6,491 bases of DNA from JAUXEH01 sp965602945 (GTDB taxonomy: Bacteria > Acidobacteriota > Aminicenantia > Aminicenantales > Aminicenantaceae): NCBI GenBank assembly GCA_965602945.1, contig CBFDBC010000198.1, positions 1 through 6,491 of the forward strand, written 5' to 3'. Shown here piece by piece: positions 6,491 to 6,491 of the stretch (position 1 is the first letter of the stretch; each line of letters begins with the position of its first letter). The notes beneath the pieces are model-generated. The model made no database searches. It had not been told where the DNA came from and saw only the letters and a program-made list of their open reading frames with translations. Position numbers and translations under genes: made by a program.

Positions 6491-6491
6491 C

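Overview
The window is a stretch of bacterial chromosome with GC-rich coding sequence, AT-richer promoter gaps, strong Shine-Dalgarno sites and sigma70-type promoters. The exported proteins carry signal peptides ending in Ala-Gln or Ala-Ala, and no phage, plasmid, transposase or CRISPR gene is visible. Large SGNH hydrolases, 7TMR-DISM histidine kinases and multi-domain SMP-30-like secreted proteins would fit an Acidobacteriota/Aminicenantes-like or similar environmental Gram-negative lineage. That assignment is inference from gene style, not from a marker gene.

Layout: bases 1-292 hold no convincing gene. They contain an inverted-repeat element that could fold into a branched structure (about 20-180), then a clear promoter (226-254) and ribosome binding site (282-287). 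These drive a two-gene operon on the + strand: a secreted SGNH/GDSL-family hydrolase with calcium-type Asp loops near its C-terminus (293-1951) and, 41 bases further, a membrane sensor histidine kinase of the 7TMR-DISM type (1993-4140). No response regulator is present in the window. Facing it, with stop codons only 11 bases apart, is a - strand gene (6008-4152) for a secreted protein. It has a concanavalin-like N-terminal domain, a proline linker, a galactose-binding-like middle domain and an SMP-30/gluconolactonase-like beta-propeller.

The divergent gap 6009-6152 carries a TTGACA-N17-TAAATT promoter for a tiny lipoprotein gene (6153-6299). That gene looks frameshifted, because its reading sense continues in the next frame to 6363. 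The window ends inside the 3' part of a further - strand gene (6490-6332) of unknown function.

How the genes may work together (inference): the hydrolase and the kinase are probably co-transcribed. The kinase has a periplasmic jelly-roll-like sensing domain of the kind that often binds carbohydrates, so a plausible model is surface or periplasmic processing of an esterified glycan or lipid coupled to sensing. The propeller protein has its own transcription unit but also combines carbohydrate-related folds. Nothing in the sequence proves that the three share a substrate.
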